From an uncultured Bacteroidaceae bacterium (lineage in GTDB: Bacteria; Bacteroidota; Bacteroidia; Bacteroidales; Bacteroidaceae), in NCBI GenBank assembly GCA_944320955.1, contig CALUJL010000006.1, forward strand, positions 28,279 through 92,278: a stretch of DNA of 64,000 bases. The letters run 5' to 3'. Positions 1 through 9,041 of the stretch are shown in pieces. The notes beneath the pieces were generated by a model. It was not told the DNA's origin and did not search any database. It saw only the letters and a program-made list of their open reading frames with translations. The translations under genes were made by a program, and so were the position numbers. How positions within the stretch are numbered: position 1 is the first letter of the stretch; each line of letters opens with the position of its first letter.

Positions 1-21
1 TTTCTTATTTATCAACGATAA

Positions 22-51
22 AAGGGTGTCTGCTGAAGATACCCTTTTTTC
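22..51 (+). terminator. Intrinsic terminator, probably bidirectional
   Basis: Stem AAGGGTGTC (22-30) pairs with GATACCCTT (38-46), followed by a T run to 50. On the plus strand it would end a gene lying before the window; on the minus strand it sits directly after the DUF2851 stop codon. Confidence 0.75.
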
Positions 52-1375
52 ATTTCCTCCGCATAAACTCATAGCCGAAAGCACAGAAAAGGCACTTCCT
101 CCGGTCGCAATACTCCTTGGACAGCTCGATCAGCGCCTGCGAGTCCGCCGCATGCTCGCACCCCACTCCCAGCCCGTGCCAGCTGCGGACAATACGGTTG
201 TCCTCCGGCGGCAGCGACTCCAGGAAGCCCATGGCCCGCTCCGGCAGCGCCGCATTGCCCCGGTGCAGGCCGTAGGCATAGAGGAACGGCACCACCGTGT
301 TGATCACCAGCAGGCGCAGCGAAGCCACACTCATGGGCCGCGCCGCCTCCTTCGTCGTCATGCCGAAGTGCAAGTGCGTGCGCCAATACCCGTCCGCCTC
401 CGCCTGCAGCAGGCGGCACGCCTCGTCCGGCGTCTTCGCCTCCATCAGTTCCGAGAAAAGAAACGGCTTGCGGCAATACAGGTCGGCCAGCTGCGCCAGC
501 CGCAGGTGCGGGAAATTGCCCGGCCTCATGCGCAGCATCCGGCAGACCGGAGGCGAATAGCCCGTCCGCCCCTGCCCCCCGCCGTCGGCCGCGCCCGGCC
601 CGTCGAGGCTGTACTTATAGGCCAGATAACGGTATTCCCGCAGCAAATCGCGCGCATAGTCGTCCGGCGCCGCATCCTCGCCCGCCGACGTGGTCAGCAG
701 GCCCGCCCGGCCGAAGAAGAGCGCCTCGATCTGCCGTCGGTCGTCGCGGTGCTTGTTCAGCACCGTCGTCGGAATCGTCCGCGCCCACTGCTCGAAGGCA
801 TCGCTGTTTACCCCGAACCCGAAGTTCCGCGCCAGCGTGATGAAGAAAGCCCGCTCCCAGTCCTGCCCCACCGCCTCCAGCCGCCCGCGTATGGCCTCCA
901 CCTTCTGCTCCAGCCGCTCGTAGACCAGCGTCGAGAGCCAGCCGTGCACCTTCAGCCGCGGCAGCCCCACCACCGCCTCCGCACACGCCGGACGGCTCAA
1001 ATCCGCCGGATGCGCCAGCGAGCGGTAGTTAGCCTCCACATGCGGCGGCACCTTCAGTATCAGCTGCGGGATCAGCTCCCCGTCCGGCCGCGGGATCAGC
1101 GCGTCCTCCACCTCCACCACGTGCAGGATCACCCCGGCATAGGCCGGATCCCGCTCGTGCCCGTGGCGGAACCAGTCCGACGCCCGCCGGTGCAGTTCCA
1201 CATTGCCCACCCAGAGGACGCCCCCGATCTTGATTTTCGCATTGAAGAAATCCGGCCCCGCATCCCGGTTTATCAACCCCGGATCCAGCACCTCCACCTC
1301 CGCGCCCTGCGTCGTCCGCATCGGCTGCAGCAGAAAAAGACGGTAATTCCAGACATAATGCAACAAACGTTCCAC
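50..1375 (-). CDS. DUF2851 family protein
   Basis: Conserved Bacteroidetes family with no established reaction that I know of. From a GTG start the product is 441 residues, close to the usual family length, and it opens VERLLHYVWNYRLF, typical of the family. Conserved stretches LDPGLINRDAGPDFFNAKI and GNVELHRRASDWF follow in the first 90 residues. The frame stays open upstream to 1486, but that extension is read out of the terminator hairpin at 1463-1512, so I reject the longer start. No signal peptide or membrane segment is seen, so it is probably cytoplasmic. It follows the capsule operon on the same strand but beyond its terminator, so is likely a separate transcription unit. Family call is firm, function unknown. 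Confidence 0.85.
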   Translation of the reverse strand: MERLLHYVWNYRLFLLQPMRTTQGAEVEVLDPGLINRDAGPDFFNAKIKIGGVLWVGNVELHRRASDWFRHGHERDPAYAGVILHVVEVEDALIPRPDGELIPQLILKVPPHVEANYRSLAHPADLSRPACAEAVVGLPRLKVHGWLSTLVYERLEQKVEAIRGRLEAVGQDWERAFFITLARNFGFGVNSDAFEQWARTIPTTVLNKHRDDRRQIEALFFGRAGLLTTSAGEDAAPDDYARDLLREYRYLAYKYSLDGPGAADGGGQGRTGYSPPVCRMLRMRPGNFPHLRLAQLADLYCRKPFLFSELMEAKTPDEACRLLQAEADGYWRTHLHFGMTTKEAARPMSVASLRLLVINTVVPFLYAYGLHRGNAALPERAMGFLESLPPEDNRIVRSWHGLGVGCEHAADSQALIELSKEYCDRRKCLFCAFGYEFMRRK

Positions 1376-1462
1376 GGCCAGTTCCTCCAAAACAGCGGGG
1401 GATTTCCTCCCCGCCGCAAGCAAAGGTAAAGAAATCCCTCCGCATTCCCGAAAAAGCGCCCG

Positions 1463-1512
1463 GGAAAAAACAAAAAAGCCCTGCAACTTTCCGAAAAAAG
1501 CGGCAGGGCTTC
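1463..1512 (-). terminator. Terminator of the capsule operon (palindromic-unit type)
   Basis: On the minus strand AAGCCCTGC (1511-1503) pairs with GCAGGGCTT (1484-1476), followed by a long T-rich tail. It stands 28 bases after the stop of the last capsule gene. The loop contains a degenerate copy of the 22-bp palindromic unit found elsewhere in the window. Confidence 0.85.
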
Positions 1513-1540
1513 TGTTAGCAAAAGGACATATTCCTAAAAT

Positions 1541-2395
1541 TCAACTTGGCAACCTTACCTTTTGAACCTTATCCCAATCAACCTGTTGTTCTGCTGTAGC
1601 CAAATCTATAAATCTAAAATCAGTCAACCACTTACGCAATTTCCGTTCCGCACCAGCCAAACCATAATAAGACTTGAAACGTCGGAACAATCCCAAATCC
1701 TTGATCAAAGGCTGATTGGCATCCATATCGCGCGGATGTATATATGCCATCAGATAATCTGAAGATTCCCTCGACCACTCCTTTATCATCCGGTAAGGAA
1801 ATAAACGGAAATATCCTCCACCGGAGAAGATGATATGCTTTCCCGCAATAGTCTTGAAAGTTATCGGAAACTCTTTCATCCGGACCGCTCCATATTCTAT
1901 CACCGCAGGACCATTCGTCGGGTAACTTGGCATCCCTCCATGAGCATGGACAGCCGGAAATACAGAACAATCAGTAGTAATTCCCAATTCATTCAGAATT
2001 CCATAGGCCCATCCTTCCGTCTCACGGATAGAAAATCCGGGTGCCCGAAAACGAATAACCTTCTTACCAGTTATATCTTCAAGCCTTTTGATACTCTCTT
2101 CCACATCCTTCCTGAATTCTTCCGGCGTCTGCTGCCATACGGGCTGATGATTCATCGTATGAGATCCTACCTCAAAACGCTCAGCTATTCTCTTTACTAT
2201 TGCAGGGTAGCGCTTTGCAACCCATCCTATCACAAAAAAGGTAGCTTTCGTATCGGTAGAATCAAGAATATCAATAATCCTGCCTACATTCCCCTCAATT
2301 CGTTTTTCAAAATTTACCCATTGTGCTTCGCTACGCGTTGAGTCATTCTCTAAAAGATGAAACCACTCTTCTGTATCAAACGTCAATATATTCAT
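1541..2395 (-). CDS. NodB-type polysaccharide deacetylase
   Basis: Predicted to remove acetyl groups from a glycan, most likely a capsule intermediate or the finished polymer. The 284-residue product is essentially one NodB (carbohydrate esterase 4) domain. FDTEEW at residues 6-11 carries the catalytic Asp region, SHTMNHQP at 78-85 gives the paired metal-binding histidines, and RAPGFS at 117-122 is the third motif. No signal peptide is visible, so action in the cytoplasm during assembly is plausible. It is the last gene of the capsule operon, starting one base after the stop of the GNAT gene, and is followed by a strong terminator. Substrate unknown. Confidence 0.85.
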   Translation of the reverse strand: MNILTFDTEEWFHLLENDSTRSEAQWVNFEKRIEGNVGRIIDILDSTDTKATFFVIGWVAKRYPAIVKRIAERFEVGSHTMNHQPVWQQTPEEFRKDVEESIKRLEDITGKKVIRFRAPGFSIRETEGWAYGILNELGITTDCSVFPAVHAHGGMPSYPTNGPAVIEYGAVRMKEFPITFKTIAGKHIIFSGGGYFRLFPYRMIKEWSRESSDYLMAYIHPRDMDANQPLIKDLGLFRRFKSYYGLAGAERKLRKWLTDFRFIDLATAEQQVDWDKVQKVRLPS

Positions 2396-2396
2396 C

Positions 2397-3350
2397 CTAT
2401 AACAAATCGTAATTCGAGAGATTTACCTCCCAGTTTTTAATATCCAGGACTTCTGTTCCCAAAAAATTCTCATCGAAAACCTTCCCGACAAAATGGAAAT
2501 GCTTCGGTTCTACGCAATGAGGTATCCGCAACATAGACAGAGGCCTAAATGGCAGTTTACCTACATACAGAATGATAGGAGTTTGTTTCTCAAGGCTATA
2601 TATACACCGACAAGCCTCATCAAAATTACGCTTCGACAAGGGATATACATCCATCAAAAAAGTAGCCAGAATCCCCTTGAAGTCCGAGTTGCGATACACA
2701 AACTTAAACCCGTTCCTCTCCACTATCTGATAATCCCCACCAAACCATTTATAGCGATGCTCATCAAAATCCGACCTGTCTTTACGAAACCTAAATGAAT
2801 ATTCTTTCCTGCTCCTCTGCGATAAATGGGAAAACAAGATTATAAAGGAGGCAAAAAACTTGCTCAAAGGATTCAAAAAACTCACCCTCTTACTCACACC
2901 ACCAACACGAATCGGCAAACAATATGTATCCAATGAACCTATTTCATCGAACTTAAAATATTTGACCTGGATAGGATAAGAATTGTCATTGGGAAAACCC
3001 ATCCGCATTTTACACCCATCAGCCATAGCCGCTTCCCCGCAAGCCATAAGCAACTTCCGATACAAGCCTTTTCCACGGTAAGCCGGATGCACCATCGCAT
3101 CCATACTCAAAGCCAGAAAGAAGGGCTGTCCATCTTTCAGATAGCGAAAGGGGACATATACATTATGCCCGACAATCTCGCCATTCTCGACTCCAATTGC
3201 ATGATAGGAATATCCTTTAGAAGTGTTACCGAATTCTTCAAAAAAAGAATCGTCCTCTCTTTTCTTCTCAAAAACGACCTCAAAGAGTCGGTATATGGCT
3301 GAAACTTCGGCTTTCGTCAGTTCATTCGTCCTTTTTACTACAATATCCAT
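2397..3350 (-). CDS. GNAT family N-acetyltransferase
   Basis: Acyl-CoA dependent acyltransferase of the GNAT fold, 317 residues. The acetyl-CoA loop is visible as HPAYRGKGLYRKL at residues 88-100, preceded by a strand-rich N-terminal half. The region after residue 150 is longer than in a minimal GNAT and has no motif I recognise. Tight packing in the capsule operon (5 bases from the glycosyltransferase upstream, 1 base from the deacetylase downstream) suggests that it acylates an amino sugar or a lipid-linked capsule precursor, but the substrate cannot be read from the sequence. No membrane segment stands out apart from one moderately hydrophobic stretch in the middle. Confidence 0.75.
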   Translation of the reverse strand: MDIVVKRTNELTKAEVSAIYRLFEVVFEKKREDDSFFEEFGNTSKGYSYHAIGVENGEIVGHNVYVPFRYLKDGQPFFLALSMDAMVHPAYRGKGLYRKLLMACGEAAMADGCKMRMGFPNDNSYPIQVKYFKFDEIGSLDTYCLPIRVGGVSKRVSFLNPLSKFFASFIILFSHLSQRSRKEYSFRFRKDRSDFDEHRYKWFGGDYQIVERNGFKFVYRNSDFKGILATFLMDVYPLSKRNFDEACRCIYSLEKQTPIILYVGKLPFRPLSMLRIPHCVEPKHFHFVGKVFDENFLGTEVLDIKNWEVNLSNYDLL

Positions 3351-3355
3351 CTCAT

Positions 3356-4138
3356 TTATGCTTTAGAAGCAACTTTTCTATATTTCCGAAGGCCAAAGAA
3401 CAGCCAACAGACAAAACAATAGAAAGCCTCCCACAGATTCAGTTGTTCCACATTTCTTAAAACTTTCCATTGGGAAATCATTACCTTACGCTTATTCGAA
3501 GTCGCAGAATTCCCGCGAATCCGATAATTTCCCAAAATTTCTTCATTCCCATAAGCTACCTTGATCTTCTTCAATATAGAGAGCCAGTAGACCCAATCAT
3601 CACGCAGACTACCTAACGCTTCATTAAAGAAAAACAATCCACAACGCTCCCTGTCATAAATTGTAGTCGATATAAAAATCGGACAATACTTCAGCAATTC
3701 CCGATAGGTTATTTGCTTAGGGACAATGAAAGGTTTATACATTTCATCATCTCCGACCTCTTGAATTCGCCTACGGGAAGAAAAGACAAGAGGATAATTG
3801 TTATCCCTCATGTATTGCACTTGCTTTTCCAAATAAGTAGGGAACCAAGTATCGTCCGAGTCGAGAAAAGCGATATACCGCCCCCGGGCTTCGCGGAGCG
3901 CAATGTTGCGCGCGCCGGACGATCCCTTGTTGACCTTGCTCTCAATCAGCCTGATACGCGGATCCGCATACTGCCTCACCACCCGGATGCCCGCTCCCCC
4001 GTCCGGCGAACAGTCGTCCACGATGATCATTTCCCAGTCCGCATAAGTCTGCCGCAAGACAGACTCTATCGTCTCGCCCACAAAGGCTTCCCCCTTATAC
4101 ATCGGGGTGATAATCGAAACCAAACTATCGTTTTCCAT
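3356..4138 (-). CDS. Family 2 glycosyltransferase
   Basis: Transfers a sugar from a nucleotide donor during capsule repeat-unit assembly at the inner face of the membrane. The 260-residue product starts with the GT-A nucleotide-binding region (VSIITPMYKGEAFVGETI from residue 7, DDCSPD at 41-46) and has the metal-binding LDSDD at 92-96. The C-terminal 25 residues are hydrophobic and may associate with the membrane. It follows the frame-broken acyltransferase by 14 bases in the same operon. Base composition changes within the gene: the 5' third is GC-rich like the flanking genome, the rest AT-rich, which could reflect recombination between capsule cassettes. Donor and acceptor unknown. Confidence 0.85.
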   Translation of the reverse strand: MENDSLVSIITPMYKGEAFVGETIESVLRQTYADWEMIIVDDCSPDGGAGIRVVRQYADPRIRLIESKVNKGSSGARNIALREARGRYIAFLDSDDTWFPTYLEKQVQYMRDNNYPLVFSSRRRIQEVGDDEMYKPFIVPKQITYRELLKYCPIFISTTIYDRERCGLFFFNEALGSLRDDWVYWLSILKKIKVAYGNEEILGNYRIRGNSATSNKRKVMISQWKVLRNVEQLNLWEAFYCFVCWLFFGLRKYRKVASKA

Positions 4139-4152
4139 ATTTCAACACATAT

Positions 4153-5129
4153 TTATAGACCGATCAATAAGGCGCAAGATGCCACCAGGCGGCTCTTCTT
4201 TTTCATCCTCACGACCCACATCCCTATCAGTACGGGCACCGCGAAACCGACGACAAAGGATACAGCCGACAGGACATACTGGTCCACCTCCGGAAACCTG
4301 TGCGCAATCGGGCCGCGGATTAGCATTTGAGGAAAATAGGACAGAAGGAACACGGCATAAGTAAAGTCCGACAAAGCGACCGTACGCTCCCCGCACCGGT
4401 TCGCCACGGCAAGCGACAGGGAAAGGCTGAAAAGGATGCCCACCAAGGCTGCTACCAATTTGACTTTTATCAGACAGGCCGACAAGACAAACAAGACGGG
4501 CAACAGGAACAGCCGATAACGCCTCAGGAAATCATCGACCGCCTGTTTATAAGAACAGTACACGATGCCCAAAGCAAAATAGCCGGAATATTCAATTGCC
4601 GTCGAAAACTCAAAGAAGGAAACCTCCGGCACTACCGCACCCAAGACGAAGAGAAGAATTACCCCCCCCGTTGTATATAATTATTTACAACAAGCCCCTT
4701 TATCGAAACAAAGAGCAGGAAAATCACAAACAAGGTCGGCAAAAACCACATGAAACCCACCGGGGCAAAAAAGAGCATATCGAAATAAGTACCCCACTCG
4801 AACGAAAGCGGGTGCTGCATCTGGCTCGTATCGATAAACCGGGCTTTTATCACAAAAATCACGCTGCTCACAAACCAGTAAGGCAGCAACAGGCGCTTTA
4901 CTTTTTTCCATAGGAAACGCTTCCGGCAGAGCCCCGAAAGTTTCTCGCGCGGGTTGGTATAGAAAAACAAGAAGCCGGACAAGAAGAAAAACAAGGGCAT
5001 GTGGAAGGTATAAACCCACTTGAAAATCCAGAGTTTCTTGTAGTCCAGCGTAATATCAGAATGCCCGATTACCACCAAGAGGGTGGCAAACACAAACAGA
5101 AAGGAGATCTGCGTCAACTTCTTCGCCAT
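4153..5129 (-). pseudogene. Acyltransferase-3 family membrane protein, frame broken at a G8 tract (probable phase-OFF)
   Basis: Integral membrane acyltransferase, likely O-acetylating capsule sugars. The first part (5129-4659, 156 residues) contains the family opening VIGHSDITLDYKK and FHMPLFFFLSGF, then stops just after a run of eight G on the sense strand (4662-4669). The second part, in the next frame (to 4153), continues with further membrane segments and a basic C-terminus. Adding one G gives a continuous frame of 325 residues, a normal length for the family. This fits slipped-strand phase variation in the OFF state; a fixed mutation or sequencing slip in a homopolymer is the alternative. 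It lies between glf and a glycosyltransferase in the capsule operon. Confidence 0.8.
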
Positions 5130-5138
5130 ACAACCCTG

Positions 5139-6245
5139 TCAATTACGGTTTAACTCTTCTGCCAAATCCAACGCACGCTCAATCACCTGGTGCATATCGT
5201 AATACCTGTATTCCGCCAGCCGGCCGCAAAACACCACGTTCTTCTCTTCCGCCGCCAAAGCCCTGTAAGCAGCATAGAGCCGGCCGTTCCGCTCGTCATT
5301 CACCGGATAATACGGCTCGTCGCCCGGCTTCCACTCCTGCGAATACTCGCGGGAAATCACCGTGTCCGGCTGCTGCCCGAACTCGAAATGCTTGTGCTCG
5401 ATGATGCGCGTATAGGGCGTCTCCGCATCCGTATAGTTCACCACGGCATTCCCCTGGTAATTCTCCACACCCTCCAGCAACTCCGTCTCGAAACGCACCG
5501 TGCGGTACTCCAGATGCCCGAGCCGGTAATCGAAATAGCGGTCTATCTCGCCCGTATAGATGACCCTCGCGGCCAGCGAATCGAAATAGACCCGGTCCGA
5601 GAAATAGTCCGCATTCAACCGTACCTCCACGCCTTCCAGCATACGCTCCACCAGGCGGGTGTATCCGCCGATGGGAATGCCCTGGTAGCGGTCGTTGAAA
5701 TAATTGTTGTCGAAAGTGAAACGCACCGGCAGGCGCCTGATGATGAAAGGCGGAAGCTCCGTGGCCTTGCGGCCCCACTGCTTCTCGGTGTACTCCTTGA
5801 CCAGCGTATGGTAAATATCGCGCCCCACGAGGGAAATGGCCTGCTCCTCCAGGTTCCGGGGCTCCGCGATGCCCGCCTCCGCCCGCTGCCGCCCGATCCG
5901 CTCGGCCGCCTGCAGCGGTGTCGTCACGCCCCACATCTGGTAGAACGTATTCATGTTGAACGGCAGATTATAGAGCCGCCCTTTGTAGTTGGCCACGGGG
6001 GAATTCGTGTACCGGTTGAATTCCGCAAACCGATTCACGAAGTTCCACACCCTCCGGTTGCCCGTATGGAAGATATGCGCCCCATACTTGTGCACCTGTA
6101 TCCCCCTCACCTCTTCGGTGTACACATTCCCCCCGATATGAGGCCGCTTATCGATCACCAGGCACCGCTTCCCCGCCCGGGAAAGACAATGCCCCACCAC
6201 GGCTCCGGCCAACCCGGAACCGACAATCAAGTAGTCGTATGTCAT
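5139..6245 (-). CDS. glf: UDP-galactopyranose mutase
   Basis: Flavoenzyme that converts UDP-galactopyranose to UDP-galactofuranose, implying that the capsule contains galactofuranose. Length 368 residues, normal for the family. The N-terminal FAD-binding turn is GSGLAG at residues 9-14, followed by LVIDKRPHIGGNVYTE and the diagnostic HKYGAHIFHT. A C-terminal stretch FCGRLAEYRYYDMHQVIERA closes the Rossmann fold as expected. Cytoplasmic. It sits between a family 2 glycosyltransferase (23 bases upstream) and the frame-broken acyltransferase (10 bases downstream). It is GC-richer than its AT-rich neighbours on the upstream side, consistent with a mosaic capsule cassette. Confidence 0.95.
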   Translation of the reverse strand: MTYDYLIVGSGLAGAVVGHCLSRAGKRCLVIDKRPHIGGNVYTEEVRGIQVHKYGAHIFHTGNRRVWNFVNRFAEFNRYTNSPVANYKGRLYNLPFNMNTFYQMWGVTTPLQAAERIGRQRAEAGIAEPRNLEEQAISLVGRDIYHTLVKEYTEKQWGRKATELPPFIIRRLPVRFTFDNNYFNDRYQGIPIGGYTRLVERMLEGVEVRLNADYFSDRVYFDSLAARVIYTGEIDRYFDYRLGHLEYRTVRFETELLEGVENYQGNAVVNYTDAETPYTRIIEHKHFEFGQQPDTVISREYSQEWKPGDEPYYPVNDERNGRLYAAYRALAAEEKNVVFCGRLAEYRYYDMHQVIERALDLAEELNRN

Positions 6246-6268
6246 AAAAAAGATTTTAGCTATCCACT

Positions 6269-7018
6269 TTATGCCCCAATAACCGTCTTCAAACGATAGA
6301 ACAAAGAACGTCCGATGACAGAAAAGAATATTGGAATCCGGTAATAGATTTTATACCACAAGGGATAAGGACTTTTCTCCGAAGCCGAGCTCATGTTGTC
6401 CCCATGCCTGCGATATAGACTCAACTGGACAGGCAATCGCCGGGTTTTAAATAAGAGCTCCGCCAATAAACAAATCCATGTATCATGGGCTATATACGGC
6501 TTCATGGGCAATGCCGCGGTCAACACTTCCCGACGAAAAGCCATACAACATCCCAAATATTTCACCTTTATAAAATTATGTATGAATCCACCTTGCACAT
6601 GTATCAACGAGAAATAAGAAAAGCACACCGTATCCAACTCAGCATCTGCCACCCGGCAGTCATGAACCACAAGGTCAGCTTGTCGCAAAGCTTCCAGGCA
6701 TTTCTCAACCTTTCCCGGCAACCAGACGTCATCCTGATCGGAAAGAAAGATAAAATCCCCTTTGGCATGCTGCAAAGCATGCTCGAAATTAGTTGTTACC
6801 AATTGGGCAGACTTCTTATATGCCGACTTATTCCGAACAAAAGGATATAGCTTAATGCGCTTATCTCCGTATCCCCCTATGATCTCCAAAGTAGAATCTG
6901 TAGAAGCATCATCCGATATCACAAGCTCGTCCTCCTGCCCCAATTGGGACAAGATACTATCTATCTGCTCGCGAATATACTTCTGGCCATTATATGTGGC
7001 CATACAGACTGAAATCAT
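6269..7018 (-). CDS. Family 2 glycosyltransferase
   Basis: GT-A glycosyltransferase of 249 residues. It opens MISVCMATYNGQKYIREQID, carries SDDAST at 35-40 and the metal/donor-binding SDQDD at 93-97. This pattern (LSDQDDVW) is common in enzymes annotated as rhamnosyl- or galactosyltransferases of O-antigen and capsule loci, but the sugar cannot be fixed from this. Its position directly upstream of glf makes a galactofuranosyl donor possible. Located in the capsule operon, 6 bases after the family 4 glycosyltransferase gene. The C-terminus is basic and mildly hydrophobic, suggesting membrane association. Confidence 0.85.
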   Translation of the reverse strand: MISVCMATYNGQKYIREQIDSILSQLGQEDELVISDDASTDSTLEIIGGYGDKRIKLYPFVRNKSAYKKSAQLVTTNFEHALQHAKGDFIFLSDQDDVWLPGKVEKCLEALRQADLVVHDCRVADAELDTVCFSYFSLIHVQGGFIHNFIKVKYLGCCMAFRREVLTAALPMKPYIAHDTWICLLAELLFKTRRLPVQLSLYRRHGDNMSSASEKSPYPLWYKIYYRIPIFFSVIGRSLFYRLKTVIGA

Positions 7019-7024
7019 AACGTA

Positions 7025-8098
7025 TTACAATAAGGATTTATACAACTCCCAATGCTCCTTAGCACACCGATCCCAAGAGAACCTCCCTGCACATTCTATT
7101 CCCCGCTTTGCCAATTGATGCCTTAAAGCCTCATCTTCTATCACTTTCTCCAAAGAATCCCTTATACTATCTATATCTTTCGGGTCAAAATACAATGCAG
7201 CATCACCTGCTATCTCTGGGAAACAACTGGCATCAGATATGACAACAGGACAACCATTCACCATAGCCTCCAATATCGGCATCCCAAAGCCTTCATAAAG
7301 GGAAGGAAAAACAAAGAAAAGAGCATCACGATACAATCTTGACAAGGTTTCTTCATCCGCCACGCAATGCAACATGTTCCCCTGAATGTTTAGTTTTGCA
7401 AACATGTCCAACTCTTCCTTTGTAAAAGGCTTATATGTGCAAACAACTTTCACCTCAGGGTACTTTTCTGCAACGAGAGCATATGCATGAACGAATCTTT
7501 CAAAGTTCTTAAATTTTGCACGAGTCCCTACATATAAGATATAGGGTACCGAGAATACTTTCTCTTCAGTATTGTAAATTGGAGAATCTATGCCATGATA
7601 AATTACTTGTATTTTGTCCGGATCAATGTCGAAATAACGAAGCATATCATTCTTTGTATTCTGACTTATTGCGATTACCTTGTCCGCACGTTCTAATGAT
7701 TTGTGCTGCCAACGTACCACCGTCTTGTTATAATTCATCTCTGTAAGGAAATTCACATCATGATAAGTCGTTACCATCGGCTTTGTCCCTAAAGCCCTGA
7801 TACAATATGTCTCAAAATGCGTTTGATGGAATACGTCAAACTTTCCCTGCATTATTCGATACAAAGAATAGGGCTTCCCCACATTCCGCATCAAGTAGTT
7901 TTTTCCATAGAAAGACAAATGAGGGAGGAATGGACATGACTTGAACAACTTATAGTTCTTTGCATATTCATTATTCGACAACCATGCCGAAACTTCCCAT
8001 TCGTTAGGAGGAAGTCGATGTATCACCTCTGCAAAATACTTTGATACTCCTCCATGGACTTGCATAGAGAATATCTGATGATCAAACAGAACTTTCAT
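7025..8098 (-). CDS. Family 4 glycosyltransferase
   Basis: GT-B retaining glycosyltransferase, 357 residues, acting at the cytoplasmic face on the lipid-linked repeat unit. The N-terminal acceptor domain shows the glycine-rich HGGVSKYFAEV near residue 15. The C-terminal donor domain has the hallmark E-x7-E: E269 and E277 in PSLYEGFGMPILEAMVNG. A central YILYVGTRAKFKNFE (186-200) is the usual start of the second Rossmann domain. It starts 14 bases after the next gene upstream in the capsule operon. AT-rich, like the core of the locus. Donor sugar unknown. Confidence 0.88.
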   Translation of the reverse strand: MKVLFDHQIFSMQVHGGVSKYFAEVIHRLPPNEWEVSAWLSNNEYAKNYKLFKSCPFLPHLSFYGKNYLMRNVGKPYSLYRIMQGKFDVFHQTHFETYCIRALGTKPMVTTYHDVNFLTEMNYNKTVVRWQHKSLERADKVIAISQNTKNDMLRYFDIDPDKIQVIYHGIDSPIYNTEEKVFSVPYILYVGTRAKFKNFERFVHAYALVAEKYPEVKVVCTYKPFTKEELDMFAKLNIQGNMLHCVADEETLSRLYRDALFFVFPSLYEGFGMPILEAMVNGCPVVISDASCFPEIAGDAALYFDPKDIDSIRDSLEKVIEDEALRHQLAKRGIECAGRFSWDRCAKEHWELYKSLL

Positions 8099-8112
8099 AT
8101 TATAAGCCTAAC

Positions 8113-9027
8113 CTATATAACCTGCTTTTCAGGCAAAAGCCGGGAAACAGTTTGATAATATTTTCGTTTATCCTGTTCTCTTAAAAGACTAAATATCAAT
8201 ATCCGGCACATTACCGAAACTCTCACAATCAGTTCTATAACCACTCGATAGGAATAGGGATAATGCAAAGAATAGTAAGTATTACGCCCCTCAATTGAAT
8301 ATCGAATACGGGAAACATTTATTCCCGGCTTAAAACTTTTCCCTTCCAAATGCTGGATTTTAGCCTGAGGAACAGAAACCACCTTGTAGCCCGCTTTCTT
8401 AATGCGATACGTCAACTCTGTCTCCTCATAATACATGAAAAAACGCGGCGAGAAACAGCCCACCTTGTCTAAAACCTCACGACGTACCATCATGTCTGCA
8501 CCAGTTATGTAACCGACACTGCGAGACTTCCCCGTATGGTTAAACTGCCTATTCTTTCCCCACAGCAATTTATCTACCAAGTTACCACCCAACAAATCAT
8601 TCAACTCCCAAAGAATTCCGGGCAGATACATTCGATAAGAATGCATCGGACGCATCTCCACATCATACAAATTGCCCCCACAAACTCCAACGTTGGGATG
8701 AGCATCCAAATAATCAGACAGATACTTTACAGAATTGTTCAAAAGCAAAGTGTCGGGATTGAGGAAGAAGATGTTCCGTCCCCGTGCAATTTTCAACCCT
8801 TCATTATTTGCACGGCCAAAACCAATATTCTCAGATAATGGCAGACACACCACCTTTGGGAAACAATCTTGTATCCGCTCTTGAAATCCATCCTCCGAAT
8901 TATTATCCACCACTATGACTTCATAGCTTACACCTTCTGTCTGCTCATAAATAGACCGGATACAATCCAATATCAAATTAACGGTCTTGTAATTTACAAT
9001 TATGACCGAAACATCCACTATTAGCAT
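8113..9027 (-). CDS. Family 2 glycosyltransferase, rhamnosyltransferase-like
   Basis: GT-A glycosyltransferase of 304 residues. It has the pattern of the GT2 subgroup that includes dTDP-rhamnosyltransferases: VSVIIVNYKT at the start, VVDNNSEDG at 39-47, ENIGFGRANNEGL near residue 66, and LNPDTLLL at 89-96 in place of a plain DxD. A later GADMMVRREV and FFMYYEETEL are also characteristic. The last 40 residues contain a hydrophobic patch. It lies between the polymerase and the family 4 glycosyltransferase. No dTDP-rhamnose genes are in the window, so the donor would come from elsewhere in the genome. Donor identity is only a family-level guess. Confidence 0.85.
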   Translation of the reverse strand: MLIVDVSVIIVNYKTVNLILDCIRSIYEQTEGVSYEVIVVDNNSEDGFQERIQDCFPKVVCLPLSENIGFGRANNEGLKIARGRNIFFLNPDTLLLNNSVKYLSDYLDAHPNVGVCGGNLYDVEMRPMHSYRMYLPGILWELNDLLGGNLVDKLLWGKNRQFNHTGKSRSVGYITGADMMVRREVLDKVGCFSPRFFMYYEETELTYRIKKAGYKVVSVPQAKIQHLEGKSFKPGINVSRIRYSIEGRNTYYSLHYPYSYRVVIELIVRVSVMCRILIFSLLREQDKRKYYQTVSRLLPEKQVI

Positions 9028-9041
9028 GTTTAAAACAGATA

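Noticed and set aside
1376..1486. N-terminal extension of the DUF2851 protein to 1486
   Set aside because: The added residues are translated terminator sequence; the family normally begins at the GTG at 1375.
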